Assembly (NCBI RefSeq): GCF_002836475.1
Contig: NZ_PJBJ01000030.1
Location: 248,001 to 312,000 of the forward strand
Length of the DNA stretch: 64,000 nucleotides
Source of the DNA: Flavobacterium sp. ALD4
GTDB taxonomy: Bacteria > Bacteroidota > Bacteroidia > Flavobacteriales > Flavobacteriaceae
Reading direction: 5' to 3'
Below, piece by piece: positions 18,550-27,607 of the stretch. Below the pieces are notes generated by a model. That model saw nothing but the letters and a program-made list of their open reading frames with translations. It made no database searches and was not told the origin of the DNA. Both the position numbers and the translations under genes were made by a program. Position 1 is the stretch's first letter; every line of letters begins with the position of its first letter.

Positions 18550-18559
18550 ACACAAAAAC

Positions 18560-19423
18560 ATGAGACAACTTAAAATCACCAAGCAGGTAACTAATCGTGA
18601 AACTGCTTCATTAGACAAATATTTACAAGAAATTGGAAAAGTTGACCTTATTACCGCTGACGAAGAAGTAGAATTAGCACAAAAGATTAAAGCTGGGGAT
18701 CAACAAGCCCTTGAAAAATTAACAAAAGCAAATTTACGTTTCGTTGTTTCGGTAGCAAAACAATACCAAAATCAAGGATTAACACTTCCTGATTTAATTA
18801 ACGAAGGAAATCTCGGTCTAATTAAAGCGGCTCAACGTTTTGATGAAACACGTGGTTTCAAATTCATCTCCTATGCAGTATGGTGGATTCGTCAATCGAT
18901 ATTACAAGCTTTGGCAGAACAATCTCGTATCGTTCGTTTGCCTTTAAATAAAATTGGTTCTATCAATAAAATCAACAAAATGTATGCCTTATTAGAGCAA
19001 TCTAACGAGCGTCCACCTTCTGCTGAAGAAATTGCAAAAGAACTAGACATGACTGTAAATGACGTAAAAGAGAGTATGAAAAACTCTGGTCGTCACTTAT
19101 CAATGGATGCTCCTCTTGTAGAAGGAGAAGATTCTAACCTTTACGATGTATTGCGTTCTGGTGAATCTCCAAACCCAGACAGAGAATTAATCCACGAATC
19201 TTTACGTACCGAAATCGAACGCTCATTAGAGACATTGACTCCAAGAGAAGCTGATGTAGTTCGTTTGTACTTTGGACTTGGTGATCAGCACCCAATGACT
19301 TTAGAAGAAATTGGAGAGACTTTCGACCTGACTCGTGAGCGTGTGCGTCAAATTAAGGAAAAAGCAATCCGCAGATTGAAACACACTTCTAGAAGCAAAA
19401 TACTAAAAACCTACTTAGGTTAA
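18560..19423 (+). CDS. rpoD: RNA polymerase primary sigma factor RpoD/SigA (short Bacteroidota form)
   Basis: Directs core RNA polymerase to housekeeping promoters. At 287 residues it lacks the long N-terminal region 1.1 of E. coli sigma-70, as is normal in Bacteroidota. Region 1.2 ([15 protein letters not shown]), 2.1-2.4 ([17 protein letters not shown] through [15 protein letters not shown]), region 3 and 4.2 ([19 protein letters not shown]) are all present. In flavobacteria it usually follows pnp directly; here a carotenoid cluster separates them. Confidence 0.97.
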   Translation: MRQLKITKQVTNRETASLDKYLQEIGKVDLITADEEVELAQKIKAGDQQALEKLTKANLRFVVSVAKQYQNQGLTLPDLINEGNLGLIKAAQRFDETRGFKFISYAVWWIRQSILQALAEQSRIVRLPLNKIGSINKINKMYALLEQSNERPPSAEEIAKELDMTVNDVKESMKNSGRHLSMDAPLVEGEDSNLYDVLRSGESPNPDRELIHESLRTEIERSLETLTPREADVVRLYFGLGDQHPMTLEEIGETFDLTRERVRQIKEKAIRRLKHTSRSKILKTYLG

Positions 19424-19847
19424 TTCACAATACTCCCCAATTAAAATTTTAAAATAATTTATTCGTTTAAATATTAAATATTTTAATTCAAAATGAACAA
19501 CAGTTTGATTGACTGTTCGTTTTTTGATTGATGATTGAAACTCCGGCTGATTACCGGAGTTTTATTTTTTAACCTGCATTCATTGCAGCATTTTTCCTCC
19601 CTTCTTACTTTCGTGGCTTAACCCTTCGAAAAAACTTCGGGTCGGGCTTTCATTCTCCATCTTTTCCTGTTTAAAGAAAAAAGTAAAAGGATTTCTACTG
19701 CAATCTCTTACGTAGTTTCACGATATAAACAACTCCCGATTTCTACCATCAAAAAATCTTTCTAGTTCGTTTTAAATAGCCTAATTTTGCAGAAACAACA
19801 ACACTCTTAAGACGCACTACAGTGTGTCTCAACACAACAAATACAAA
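19424..19847. other. gap between rpoD and rpe
   Basis: Contains the rpoD terminator at 19538-19570 and, before it, a short dyad (AACAGT / ACTGTT at 19499-19517). The rest shows no coding or structured feature I can support. Confidence 0.5.
19538..19570 (+). terminator. intrinsic terminator after rpoD
   Basis: Stem AAACTCCGG / CCGGAGTTT with a 7-nt loop and T-rich tail. Confidence 0.85.
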
Positions 19848-20510
19848 ATGAAGAATACACTTATTGCACCATCAGTATTAGCGGCAGATTTTGGAAATCT
19901 ACAACGGGACATCGAAATGATCAACGCAAGTGAAGCCGACTGGTTTCACATTGACATCATGGACGGCGTTTTTGTACCAAACATCTCTTATGGAATGCCT
20001 GTTTTAGAAGCTATCAACAAACATGCAAAAAAAACAATAGACGTACACTTGATGATCGTAGATCCAGACCGTTATATCAAAACTTTTGCTGAATTAGGCG
20101 CTAACATTCTTAGCGTACACTACGAGGCTTGTACCCACCTGCACAGAACACTACAAGCGATCAAAGCTGAAGGAATGAAAGCTGGAGTAGCAATCAACCC
20201 CCATACTAATATTGACCTATTAGAAGACGTTATCAATGACATAGACCTAGTTTGCGTCATGAGTGTAAATCCAGGTTTTGGAGGACAATCTTTTATCGAA
20301 AATACCTATGCAAAAGTTCAAAAATTAAAAGCTTTAATCACCCGAACGGGAGCTACAACACTTATAGAAGTGGATGGTGGAGTTACTAATAAAAATGCGA
20401 AGCAACTAGTAGAAGCGGGAGCAAACGTCCTAGTAGCAGGAAGCTATGTCTTTAAGGCGGCAAACCCAACTGACACAATTGCTGATTTGAAAAAATTGAC
20501 AGCCATTTAA
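19848..20510 (+). CDS. rpe: ribulose-phosphate 3-epimerase
   Basis: Interconverts ribulose-5-phosphate and xylulose-5-phosphate in the pentose phosphate pathway. The TIM-barrel protein of 220 residues has the family motifs: IAPSVLAADFGNL, the metal-site HIDIMDGVFVPN, VHLMI, MSVNPGFGGQSF and EVDGGV. I take the ATG at 19848, where homologues begin (MKNTLIAPS), rather than a GTG 24 bp upstream. Followed by a strong terminator. Confidence 0.96.
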   Translation: MKNTLIAPSVLAADFGNLQRDIEMINASEADWFHIDIMDGVFVPNISYGMPVLEAINKHAKKTIDVHLMIVDPDRYIKTFAELGANILSVHYEACTHLHRTLQAIKAEGMKAGVAINPHTNIDLLEDVINDIDLVCVMSVNPGFGGQSFIENTYAKVQKLKALITRTGATTLIEVDGGVTNKNAKQLVEAGANVLVAGSYVFKAANPTDTIADLKKLTAI

Positions 20511-20540
20511 AAAATGACACCCCTTTTACAAAACAAGAGA

Positions 20541-20576
20541 AGTCCCGTACTAAAAGTTTAGTACGGGACTTTCTTT
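20541..20576. terminator. terminator between convergent rpe and the CBS gene
   Basis: Long perfect stem AGTCCCGTACTAAA / TTTAGTACGGGACT with a 2-nt spacer. T-rich on the plus side; it also lies at the 3' end of the minus-strand CBS gene. Confidence 0.88.
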
Positions 20577-21007
20577 TATATTTCATAGTTGTATTGCTCG
20601 AGCAAATAGCGAATTAGGTCTGTTGTAGTCACAATCCCGACCAAAACTTCATTTTTACAAACAGGCAAAGCATGAAACTCATTTTTAGCTAAAATTTCAG
20701 CGGCTTCTTTTATAGTGGTTTCTAAAGAAATCACTACTATATCTTTCGCCATTACCTGACTTACGGTAAACATATTAAACACAATAGATTCCACATTCTC
20801 TGACTCATCATCAACCGCATCTGCATAGGAAACTCTCAACAAATCAGTGTAACTAAGTAACCCCACGATCTTGTGCTCATTAACGACCGGAATATGTCTG
20901 ATTTTGTGCTTTTTGAATAAGGCTTCAGCTTTGCTTAAATCATCTGAAAGGTTTAACTTAATTATATTTTTGGTCATAATTATAGAGACCGGTACATTCT
21001 GTTTCAT
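20576..21007 (-). CDS. CBS-domain pair protein
   Basis: A 143-residue protein consisting almost only of two CBS domains (VSIIMTKNIIKLNLSDDLSKA to LRVSY, and VSQVMAKDIVVISLETTI to LIRYLLE). Such Bateman modules bind adenine nucleotides and act as energy or ionic sensors; the partner is unknown because no effector domain is fused. I prefer the ATG at 21007 to a TTG 9 bp upstream. It converges on rpe at a shared terminator. Confidence 0.88.
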   Translation of the reverse strand: MKQNVPVSIIMTKNIIKLNLSDDLSKAEALFKKHKIRHIPVVNEHKIVGLLSYTDLLRVSYADAVDDESENVESIVFNMFTVSQVMAKDIVVISLETTIKEAAEILAKNEFHALPVCKNEVLVGIVTTTDLIRYLLEQYNYEI

Positions 21008-21477
21008 GACTATCAATTATTAAGTTATAAAATTAAGCTGCCCTAAGGATACTAAAGAGCAATTATCAAGTGAGGATCTTGCTGTTCAATACAAGCAGTA
21101 TTTCGGAAATTGCCAATAACTAAAATTACAACAATTTTCATAATAAAAAAACGAGCTGATAAAATTAGTTTACTTTTCCTGTTCACAATTCATCAAAATG
21201 ATATTCTAAATAACAATCGAGATTCCTACTCTTATAAAATAAACAACTAATCGTAAATAACACTATCAAACCTACGAATATGCTCAACAAGTACAGCTTA
21301 CACTTCATCAAGTGCTTACAAACTCACTTCCTATACTTACGAATCAGATTTCTAATAAAATAAAAAAGCGCTCACCAGTACTATTATATTTTCAAAATAA
21401 ACACACTACTAAATGAGGACAACCACAAGGTAATTCTACAAACGAGCTTTACTTTTACACAAAAATTACATTTAAAA
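21008..21477. other. gene-free AT-rich stretch at island start
   Basis: About 470 bp with no open frame of note, no tRNA and no clear repeat. It begins the decayed zone that runs to 35 kb. Confidence 0.5.
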
Positions 21478-21812
21478 ATGAAAACAAGATTGATTTTATT
21501 GCTGTTAATTTCCACTGGTTAAAACAGCTATGGCAAATGTGCTTACACAAAAGTTCTGGAGATTAGTTCACAAGACAAACAAGCATATGTGGACAGAGGG
21601 TATTGTAAAAGCCAATTAGGAAAAGACAAAATTGCCATTGCTGACTTTAACAAAGCAATTATGATAAGCCCAGATGATGCCGATGCATTTTACTATGAGT
21701 TCTTTCCAACATTAAATTAGAGCAAAAAACTAACGACTGCCTGGATTTAAATAAAGCTCAAAAACTAAGAAACCTTGAAGCATTACCATCCATTACATCA
21801 AATTGTGATTAA
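21478..21812 (+). pseudogene. broken secreted TPR protein gene
   Basis: An ATG at 21478 opens a signal-peptide-like MKTRLILLLLISTG that ends in an in-frame TAA at codon 15. The frame then continues with a TPR-type repeat (QAYVDRGYCKSQLGKDKIAI then ADFNKAIMISPDDADAFYY). A frameshift near 21700 moves the remaining TPR end (KLEQKTNDCLDLNKAQKLRN) to another frame, ending with TAA at 21812. One nonsense and one frameshift make it a pseudogene. Confidence 0.75.
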
Positions 21813-21907
21813 AGCAGCAAAAACTTAAAAACACTTTTCGATACAGGAACGTTTTTCAGCTATTTTTCTTCTAAAATTAATAGTGCTAAAAACGTTTCTA
21901 TATTGAT

Positions 21908-22726
21908 TTACGAAAACAAATCTTCATCCTTGAAATTTATCATATCTCTAACATTACCATAAAGCTCCGGAAACTCATTCTTAAAAACTTGAGGTGTCTC
22001 AAAAAAATGCTCTAAAATCACTGCCAAAAATTCCACCTGATTCGTAAAGGCATAAATCCTAAAATAATTGGATGCAACAAGTTGATCCAATATGTTGGGC
22101 TGGACTAAATATTCTTGTACTTTGACATAGGTGCTCGAAAAAATGACACTGCTTTGGTCCCTGCCCTTCAATCCATGAAAATACAAAGCGTGGGCGAATT
22201 CATGCAGACCAAGATTACGATTATCACTGTCAAAACGATATCCCTGTTCAAAATCCTTCCACGAGAAAACCAAAGCTTTCACTCCCGGATTAAACTCCCC
22301 TTTATGATACTCTTGATTAATCGTGGAAAAATAAGGTTCCGGATAAATGATAATTTTATCAAAAACATCAATCAGGTAGTGTCGCATCCCAAAAGTCAAC
22401 ATTACATAAGTGGCAGCAATCAACACTTTACTCTGATCAGTAACGACAAAGCTTCCTCTACCAAAAAATTTATATTTTGCCATAAAAGCAGACATACGAT
22501 GTTCAAAAAACCGTTTCCTCTTTGCAGACAACTTTTGGTAAAAAACATATTCCTTTCTTAGAATATCTCGTTGTATGGGACTAAGGTTTCGCTTAAAAGG
22601 ATACCAATGAATATAAAACGGTTTATTGAACACAAACACATACAGCGGTTCAATAGTGAGCCTAAAAACAAAGAGCGCCAGAACACTTACGAAAAATCCA
22701 ATTAGAAAAATTTGAAATGCATCCAT
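21908..22726 (-). CDS. zinc-dependent peptidase, MtfA family
   Basis: The protein (272 residues from the preferred ATG at 22726, giving MDAFQIFLIG) has an N-terminal membrane helix and a MtfA/DUF980-type metallopeptidase domain: a HEFAH zinc motif (NLGLHEFAHALYF), preceded by KALVFSWKDFEQGY, and a downstream glutamate in EFLAVILEHFFE. MtfA is a cytoplasmic aminopeptidase controlling Mlc in E. coli; the flavobacterial relatives are membrane-anchored and their target is unknown. An in-frame start 72 bp upstream would place extra residues before the membrane helix. Confidence 0.85.
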   Translation of the reverse strand: MDAFQIFLIGFFVSVLALFVFRLTIEPLYVFVFNKPFYIHWYPFKRNLSPIQRDILRKEYVFYQKLSAKRKRFFEHRMSAFMAKYKFFGRGSFVVTDQSKVLIAATYVMLTFGMRHYLIDVFDKIIIYPEPYFSTINQEYHKGEFNPGVKALVFSWKDFEQGYRFDSDNRNLGLHEFAHALYFHGLKGRDQSSVIFSSTYVKVQEYLVQPNILDQLVASNYFRIYAFTNQVEFLAVILEHFFETPQVFKNEFPELYGNVRDMINFKDEDLFS

Positions 22727-23087
22727 CTTTACTATGACTTGACTACTATTGAGTTGATTGTCTTTTAAAACTATGGCTTTAAAACAAGGAAGCAACAAAA
22801 TGGCAATACTTATTTTGTCATTTTATTGCTTCTATTTAATTAGCCGCGCAAGTGTTACAGCCTACAACCTTGAATAAACAATCACGTACTTTTGATGACC
22901 TTGCAAAAACCCTATAAAAATAACTATAAATTTTAACAAAAATTAATACTTGACAAGTTTTTTAATTACAACCTACTACTAGAATGACAACGAATGAAAC
23001 AGAACTAAATATTAAGTCGGTTTGGCAACGGTTTGGCAAGTTTGAGAATAGAATTATAAAAATCATTACATTCCTGTAGTTCAAAAA
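22727..23087. other. gap before the integrase relic
   Basis: Non-coding AT-rich DNA. It holds an 11-bp tandem repeat, GGTTTGGCAAC then GGTTTGGCAAG, at 23019-23040, just upstream of the recombinase pseudogene. No tRNA fragment was found here. Confidence 0.5.
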
Positions 23088-23933
23088 ATGGCAAAAGTAA
23101 ATTTCAGATGAAGAAGTAAGGCGAATAAAAACGTTTCGATTAAGGTTTATTAATCAATAGAACGTGGAACTGTTATTGAGATAAACACCGATTTTACAAA
23201 CCTTGAACAACTTAAAGAATTTAAGATAGCGAACCCACAATTAAAAAAGAACCTTTTACTAACACCTGAAACACTAAACAACGCGCGAAACTGGACTTTA
23301 ATCGGTTGTAAAAATTGGATAATGTAGTGAGGATTTACTAAGATAAATACTGAAAACATTCGATATAAGTGCGGGAATATTTATTTATATATAATTCAAC
23401 AGAAAACAAATAAAAGTATAACCATTGGAATAACTGCCCCTCAAGTTATTGGTGTAATAGAAAATGATTTACCCAAAGAGATACCCCTCCAAAAACTAAA
23501 CAATTATGTAAAAGTTATTTGTAAACTGACTGGTATAAGCGAGATTGTAAAAGAAACAAAACTAAATACCATAACCAACCGCAAGGAATTAGGCAAATAC
23601 CCAAAATATGAACTAATTGCAAGTCATTGTGTTAGACGTTCCTTTGCCTCAAATTACTACAAAAAGATACCAACCGCCGTACTAATTGAAATAACAGGAC
23701 ACAATAAAGAATCATTATTTTTAACCTAGATAAACAAAGATACCCTCAACAAAGCAAAAGAGTTGCTTTTAAAACGATTTGAAGATGTTATGCAGTTTGA
23801 CTATACAATCGTAAAAAAATGCCTTAAAAGAAACGAGGTGGGCAAACTTGAAGTGTATTCAAACCCTCGTTACTGGATTGAAGATTTACAACCAAATCAC
23901 AGACATAGCCCAAAGGAACATTTAAGAAAATAA
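23088..23933 (+). pseudogene. tyrosine recombinase (integrase) pseudogene of a mobile element
   Basis: From ATG 23088 the frame reads MAKVNFR, stop, RSKANKNVSIKVY, stop, the standard N-terminus of Bacteroidota element integrases, then IERGTVIEINTDFTN. It loses much of the middle and carries two more stops near 23325. The catalytic C-terminus is well preserved: the PKYELIASHCVRRSFASNYY box (H-x-x-R), IEITGHNKESLFLT (second His box). Exactly where the nucleophile Tyr is expected the codon is TAG, followed by INKDTLNKAKE. The frame ends at 23931-23933. An inactivated integrase of a former integrative element. Confidence 0.88.
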
Positions 23934-24119
23934 CTTTATACAATTTAAACACACCAACAAATAAGATTTGATATAATTAAAAAGTGTGTAATGAATAACT
24001 ATTCTAATATACTGTTAAACACTACTCCAATTGACCCTCTAATTATATTGTCAAAACACGTAGTATTAACAAATAATAATATCAATATAAAACAACAAAA
24101 TCGTACAAATCGGACACCT

Positions 24120-24630
24120 TAAAAAGAGGAATTATTGAAGCAAAAACCACACTTTGTCAGGTAACAGGTTTTAATATATCAATACAAAAAAATAGTAGTG
24201 TTTTATTGAGTCATACAGGGTTAAAATGCACACGCAAATTCCTCTGGAGTAATACAACTCTTATGAACCCTTTCTCACCGAAAACGAACTACTGATTGCA
24301 TTATTTGAACTAACAAAACCACTGCTGGCACAATCCTCTATCCATAAATATATATTTATTATTTTGATTCTTCGAAAAGGGGGTTTTACAGTAAATCTAT
24401 CCGATGTAGTTCCTCAAATTTAACTCATCCGTATTATACTTTAACTAAAAAGTCATTAATATGGACGACTTAATTTTATTACAGATTTTTAAAAACCAAT
24501 AGTTATTTAATGACGTACTGATTAAGAAACATTCGCAAAAAGCAAAAGAACGTATTTAACGAAACAACCGATTTACCCAGATTTTGAAACGAAAAAAACG
24601 ATCGCACACAACATTAAAACCATAAAGAAC
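24120..24630 (+). repeat. diverged direct repeat RA, copy 1
   Basis: About 510 bp matching 25180-25710 along its length with many substitutions. Shared blocks include AACCACACTTTGTCA, TAGTAGTGTTTTATT and GTTATTTAATGACG/ATTATTTAATGACC. It is a decayed coding segment (KTTLCQVTGFNIS, then YEPFLTENELLIALFELTKP) with stops and frameshifts; the parent protein is not recognised. It is followed directly by a small membrane-protein gene. The DNA from 23934 to 24119 shows nothing else. Confidence 0.75.
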
Positions 24631-24635
24631 CCGAA

Positions 24636-24881
24636 ATGAACAGAGCAAAAAAAATGAAACTAGAAAAAAAATTAAAATATCTGTATAAAGTAATTGGCAC
24701 TTCTATTGGGGGAACTGTTGGATGTTTTATTGGTTATCATTTGGCCCAACTTTCAAGTACTGGAGCTCACGATAATGTCTCAACTCTATCTTTTTTTCTA
24801 TCCCTATTTGGTATTTCAATAGGGTGTATTTCTGGACTTGCTGTGACAACATCGATAGGCAATGAGAATATTCGTAGATAA
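24636..24881 (+). CDS. small hypothetical membrane protein (81 aa)
   Basis: Basic N-terminus (MNRAKKMKLEKKLKYLYK) followed by two hydrophobic Gly/Ser-rich helices (about 20-38 and 52-72) and a short tail. No family recognised. It sits immediately downstream of repeat RA copy 1, like the secreted-protein gene behind copy 2, so it appears to be cargo of a repeated module. Short length and lack of homology evidence keep confidence moderate. Confidence 0.5.
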   Translation: MNRAKKMKLEKKLKYLYKVIGTSIGGTVGCFIGYHLAQLSSTGAHDNVSTLSFFLSLFGISIGCISGLAVTTSIGNENIRR

Positions 24882-24993
24882 AAAGACTAAAGAAAAAACA
24901 CCAGTATCATCTACTTTGGTGAGCTTTTAATCTAATACTCAAAAAACTGAATTTATATCTAAGCTAAAAAAGATGTAACAATACTATCTCAGA

Positions 24994-25125
24994 TAATTAC
25001 CTGTTTTAATATTCCACAGACATACGAACTGGCGTTAACATTAACAAACTACAAAAGGAATTTAAAAGATAGTGGAATAATCAATCTTTTAAATAAAAAT
25101 TGACCCAACACGCGCGCGCGAAAAA
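24994..25125 (+). repeat. repeat family RC, copy 1
   Basis: Shares TTTTAATATTCCACAGAC and the AAAATTGAC then ACGCGCGCGCG ending with copies at 28580 and 34520. An alternating CG run (25110-25120) marks its right end. Bases 24882-24993 show nothing else. Confidence 0.6.
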
Positions 25126-25179
25126 CCTAAAACCACCCTATTCTATCTGCAATATAATATTTCACACTAATTCAACTCA

Positions 25180-25710
25180 AAAAGAACGAACGAAGATCAA
25201 TTTTATTGACGGAAAAACCACACTTTGTCAAGTAACTGGTTTTAACATTTCAATGCATGAAGATAGTAGTGTTTTATTAAGTCAAACAGGTTTAAAATAC
25301 TAACTCAAATTTAACCTGCATTAATTGAGCTTTTATGAACAGTTGTTCGCTGTAAGCATACTGTTGATTAGTTTATTTGAACTTACGAACCACTGGTGAC
25401 ATGATTTTTTATCTATAAATATATCTTTACTATGTTGATCTAATGACAAGGTGTTTTGTATTGTAAATCTATCCCATATAGTTAGTCGACTTAAACTTAT
25501 CAGTATTAATTTTTAACTAGAACGTCTTTCATTTTAGGTTACAAATTATATTAAACAATTTTACAGAGCAACAATTATTTAATGACCTATTGATTGAAAA
25601 GTATTAGCGAAAATCAAAAGAGCGCATTTAACTAAACAATGAATTAACTCAGATTTTGGAGCACAAATAAAAAAGATTACACAAAATACCCCAACCAAAA
25701 AATGTAATCA
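25180..25710 (+). repeat. diverged direct repeat RA, copy 2
   Basis: Second copy of the 24120-24630 segment, about 1,060 bp apart. Its first part stays open for 60-odd codons ending in TLCQVTGFNISMHEDSSVLL and SQTGLKY, then is riddled with stops. The two copies diverge throughout, so the duplication is old. It is followed by the secreted-protein gene at 25746. Confidence 0.75.
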
Positions 25711-25745
25711 AAAATTAAATAAATCAAACCTACAAAAAAAAAAAA

Positions 25746-26246
25746 ATGAAAAACATTTTGTTCTTTACCCTGTTCTTTACCACATTTACTTCTTTTTCAC
25801 AAGAAAAAACAATGAATAGTCTTGGAAAAGCAAAAATAGGAATGTCGATTATAGACTTTAATACAACTTTTAGAACCACCATAAATAACACTAAATATAG
25901 TATAAAAGTATTGGCATCCCATTTAAAAATAACTGATAACATAGTAATTAAGAATGTAACTTATGGATTCCAAAAACGAAAATTAACATTTATAAAGTGT
26001 GACTACGATAAGTTTTTATTCGATGGTTTAAACCAAATTTATGGGTTAAAAAATATAAGAAAAACAAAATCAAATGAGACCTTTTTTGAATTCGAGACAA
26101 GATCTCCTAAAATTACTAGTGTTGGACTTTTAAATAAAGAACTAATTGTATTTGACAATGCTATACGTAAGAACAAAAATTTACGGGAATATGCAAATGC
26201 ATCTATGAAAGAAGTAGATAGTCATCGAACCTATAAAGATTTATAA
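25746..26246 (+). CDS. hypothetical secreted protein (166 aa)
   Basis: Starts with a clear Sec signal peptide (MKNILFFTLFFTTFTSFSQ, cleavage after FSQ or nearby) and a mature, beta-rich basic part of about 147 residues without cysteines. No domain recognised. It follows repeat RA copy 2 by about 35 bp, preceded by a poly-A stretch. Intact despite decayed surroundings, so it is either recent or selected. Confidence 0.65.
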   Translation: MKNILFFTLFFTTFTSFSQEKTMNSLGKAKIGMSIIDFNTTFRTTINNTKYSIKVLASHLKITDNIVIKNVTYGFQKRKLTFIKCDYDKFLFDGLNQIYGLKNIRKTKSNETFFEFETRSPKITSVGLLNKELIVFDNAIRKNKNLREYANASMKEVDSHRTYKDL

Positions 26247-26624
26247 ATAAGTAAAACCTCCTATCTGTACAAAATCATTAATGAATACTTTTTTAATTGA
26301 TAGATACCTTTTTTACAGCTCTTATAAAGTAAAATGAATTGGCTATGAATCTTTCTTAATCATCAAGTTTAAACATGAATTTACATTGATAATCATTTCC
26401 GACTATCTGACTCAACTATAATAGGAAATCAATACGCGCGCACAGAATTATTTGAATTGTATTGAATATAGTACTACCTGTTATGCACATAACTAATGGA
26501 TAACGATTTTTTTCGATTATCCGACCAATACGTGCGCGTAGAATCATTAATGATTTTTTTGATTATTTAAACACGACCACGAAGCAATGATTAAAGGACA
26601 TGAAAACGTTAAAAAACCTAACCA
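26247..26624. other. gene-free AT-rich stretch with GC-motif palindromes
   Basis: Holds two members of the TACGCGCGTAGAAT repeat family (26433 and 26529). The second is followed by the perfect 14-bp palindrome AATCATTAATGATT at 26542-26555. No gene seen. Confidence 0.6.
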
Positions 26625-26732
26625 ATGAGCAAGGACGAACAATTAAAAGCAGGCTTAGCGATAATGATACTATTTGTATTTAGCTGCCTAATCGGATTAC
26701 TAACAATAATATTTTTAACACAAAATAAATAG
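26625..26732 (+). CDS. possible 35-residue membrane peptide
   Basis: MSKDEQLKAGLAIMILFVFS continues into a single hydrophobic helix and ends ...LTQNK. The ATG overlaps the stop of a still shorter frame (26587-26628) by ATGA, which suggests coupled translation. No family known. Equally it could be chance in AT-rich DNA. Confidence 0.35.
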   Translation: MSKDEQLKAGLAIMILFVFSCLIGLLTIIFLTQNK

Positions 26733-26736
26733 ACGG

Positions 26737-26910
26737 TACGCGTGTACAGAATTAATTGATTGATATTGAATATATCCCTATCTGACGCGCGTGTAAAAGT
26801 TAATTTTAGTATAAAGTAGGGTGAAATAGACAAATCACCAAGGAATATTTAATTAATTAATCTTTTTTACTTTCTGATTAATCAAGTTTTTTCAAATCAA
26901 TTCAAAAGAC
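26737..26910 (+). repeat. repeat family RD, copy 1
   Basis: About 170 bp matching 34768-34995. Shared features are TATATCCCTATCTGACGCG, a TTAATTTTAGT block and ATATTTAATTAATTAATC followed by TTTTTT. It includes two GC-motif repeats (26737 and 26784). Confidence 0.75.
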
Positions 26911-27095
26911 TCAATATAAATTTAATCAATTAATATTTTAATTAATTCTGTGAATTTAAAAAATACTAAGTTGACAGGTCAAGGATATTAAATAAACGTC
27001 GTACAAGCGATTTGGGTAATTGGCTTAATAAAAATGTGTTTTTATTTTATAAATTAATTTAGGGTATTCTATTCTTTCTCCTTTTATATCTTAAT

Positions 27096-27317
27096 CTAAT
27101 CAAGGTATTTATCTAAACGCATCCCTTGTTTGAAAGTCTGTTTGTAAAGTGTTTTATTTGTCCTCATACCATAGTACACCTCACAGTATAAGTCATTAAT
27201 CGAATACAGGTTAATGGCTATATTATCTTTGATATGCGTATCTACGTGAACGCTTAAAGACCAAACCGTATTGTATCGTTAAACCTCTGAAAGTATTAAA
27301 AATTCATAGAGGTTCAT
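27096..27317 (-). pseudogene. small conserved flavobacterial gene (RB family), nonsense-mutated copy
   Basis: Reads MNLYEFLILSEV, stop, then RYNTVWSLSVHVDTHIKDNI and on through YCEVYYGMRTNKTLYKQTF to KYLD and a stop: 74 codons with a single in-frame TAA at codon 13. The sequence resembles a small uncharacterised protein family common on Bacteroidota mobile elements. Two further remnants lie at 28425 and 33834. The region 27318-27607 after it shows no further gene. Confidence 0.75.
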
Positions 27318-27607
27318 TAATTACGGTCTTTAAATTGTTTTGTAAAGTTACCCTACTTAATCTCCCAAGGAAACAATAAAGTAAAGACACAATTTACGAT
27401 GTTATAATTAGATTTTTTTCATTCTTAAAACCTACTGGATTAGTTGCTTACTATAATTTGGCTTTTGGGTCTTTAACCAATAAAAAACTACTTAAAATAC
27501 TTAATAATTAAAAATATATATTAATGATCTAAAAAAATTAGTAAGATTTATTACCTTATTTATATTAATGCTCTATAAATTTGCAGCCTAACAATCAACT
27601 AATTAAC

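Noticed and set aside
22841..22860. TAGCCGCGCAAGTG as a left attachment copy of the tRNA-Arg 3' end
   Set aside because: Only the short GCCGCG core matches the tRNA end; the T-arm sequence is absent. No convincing duplicated tRNA end was found by eye.
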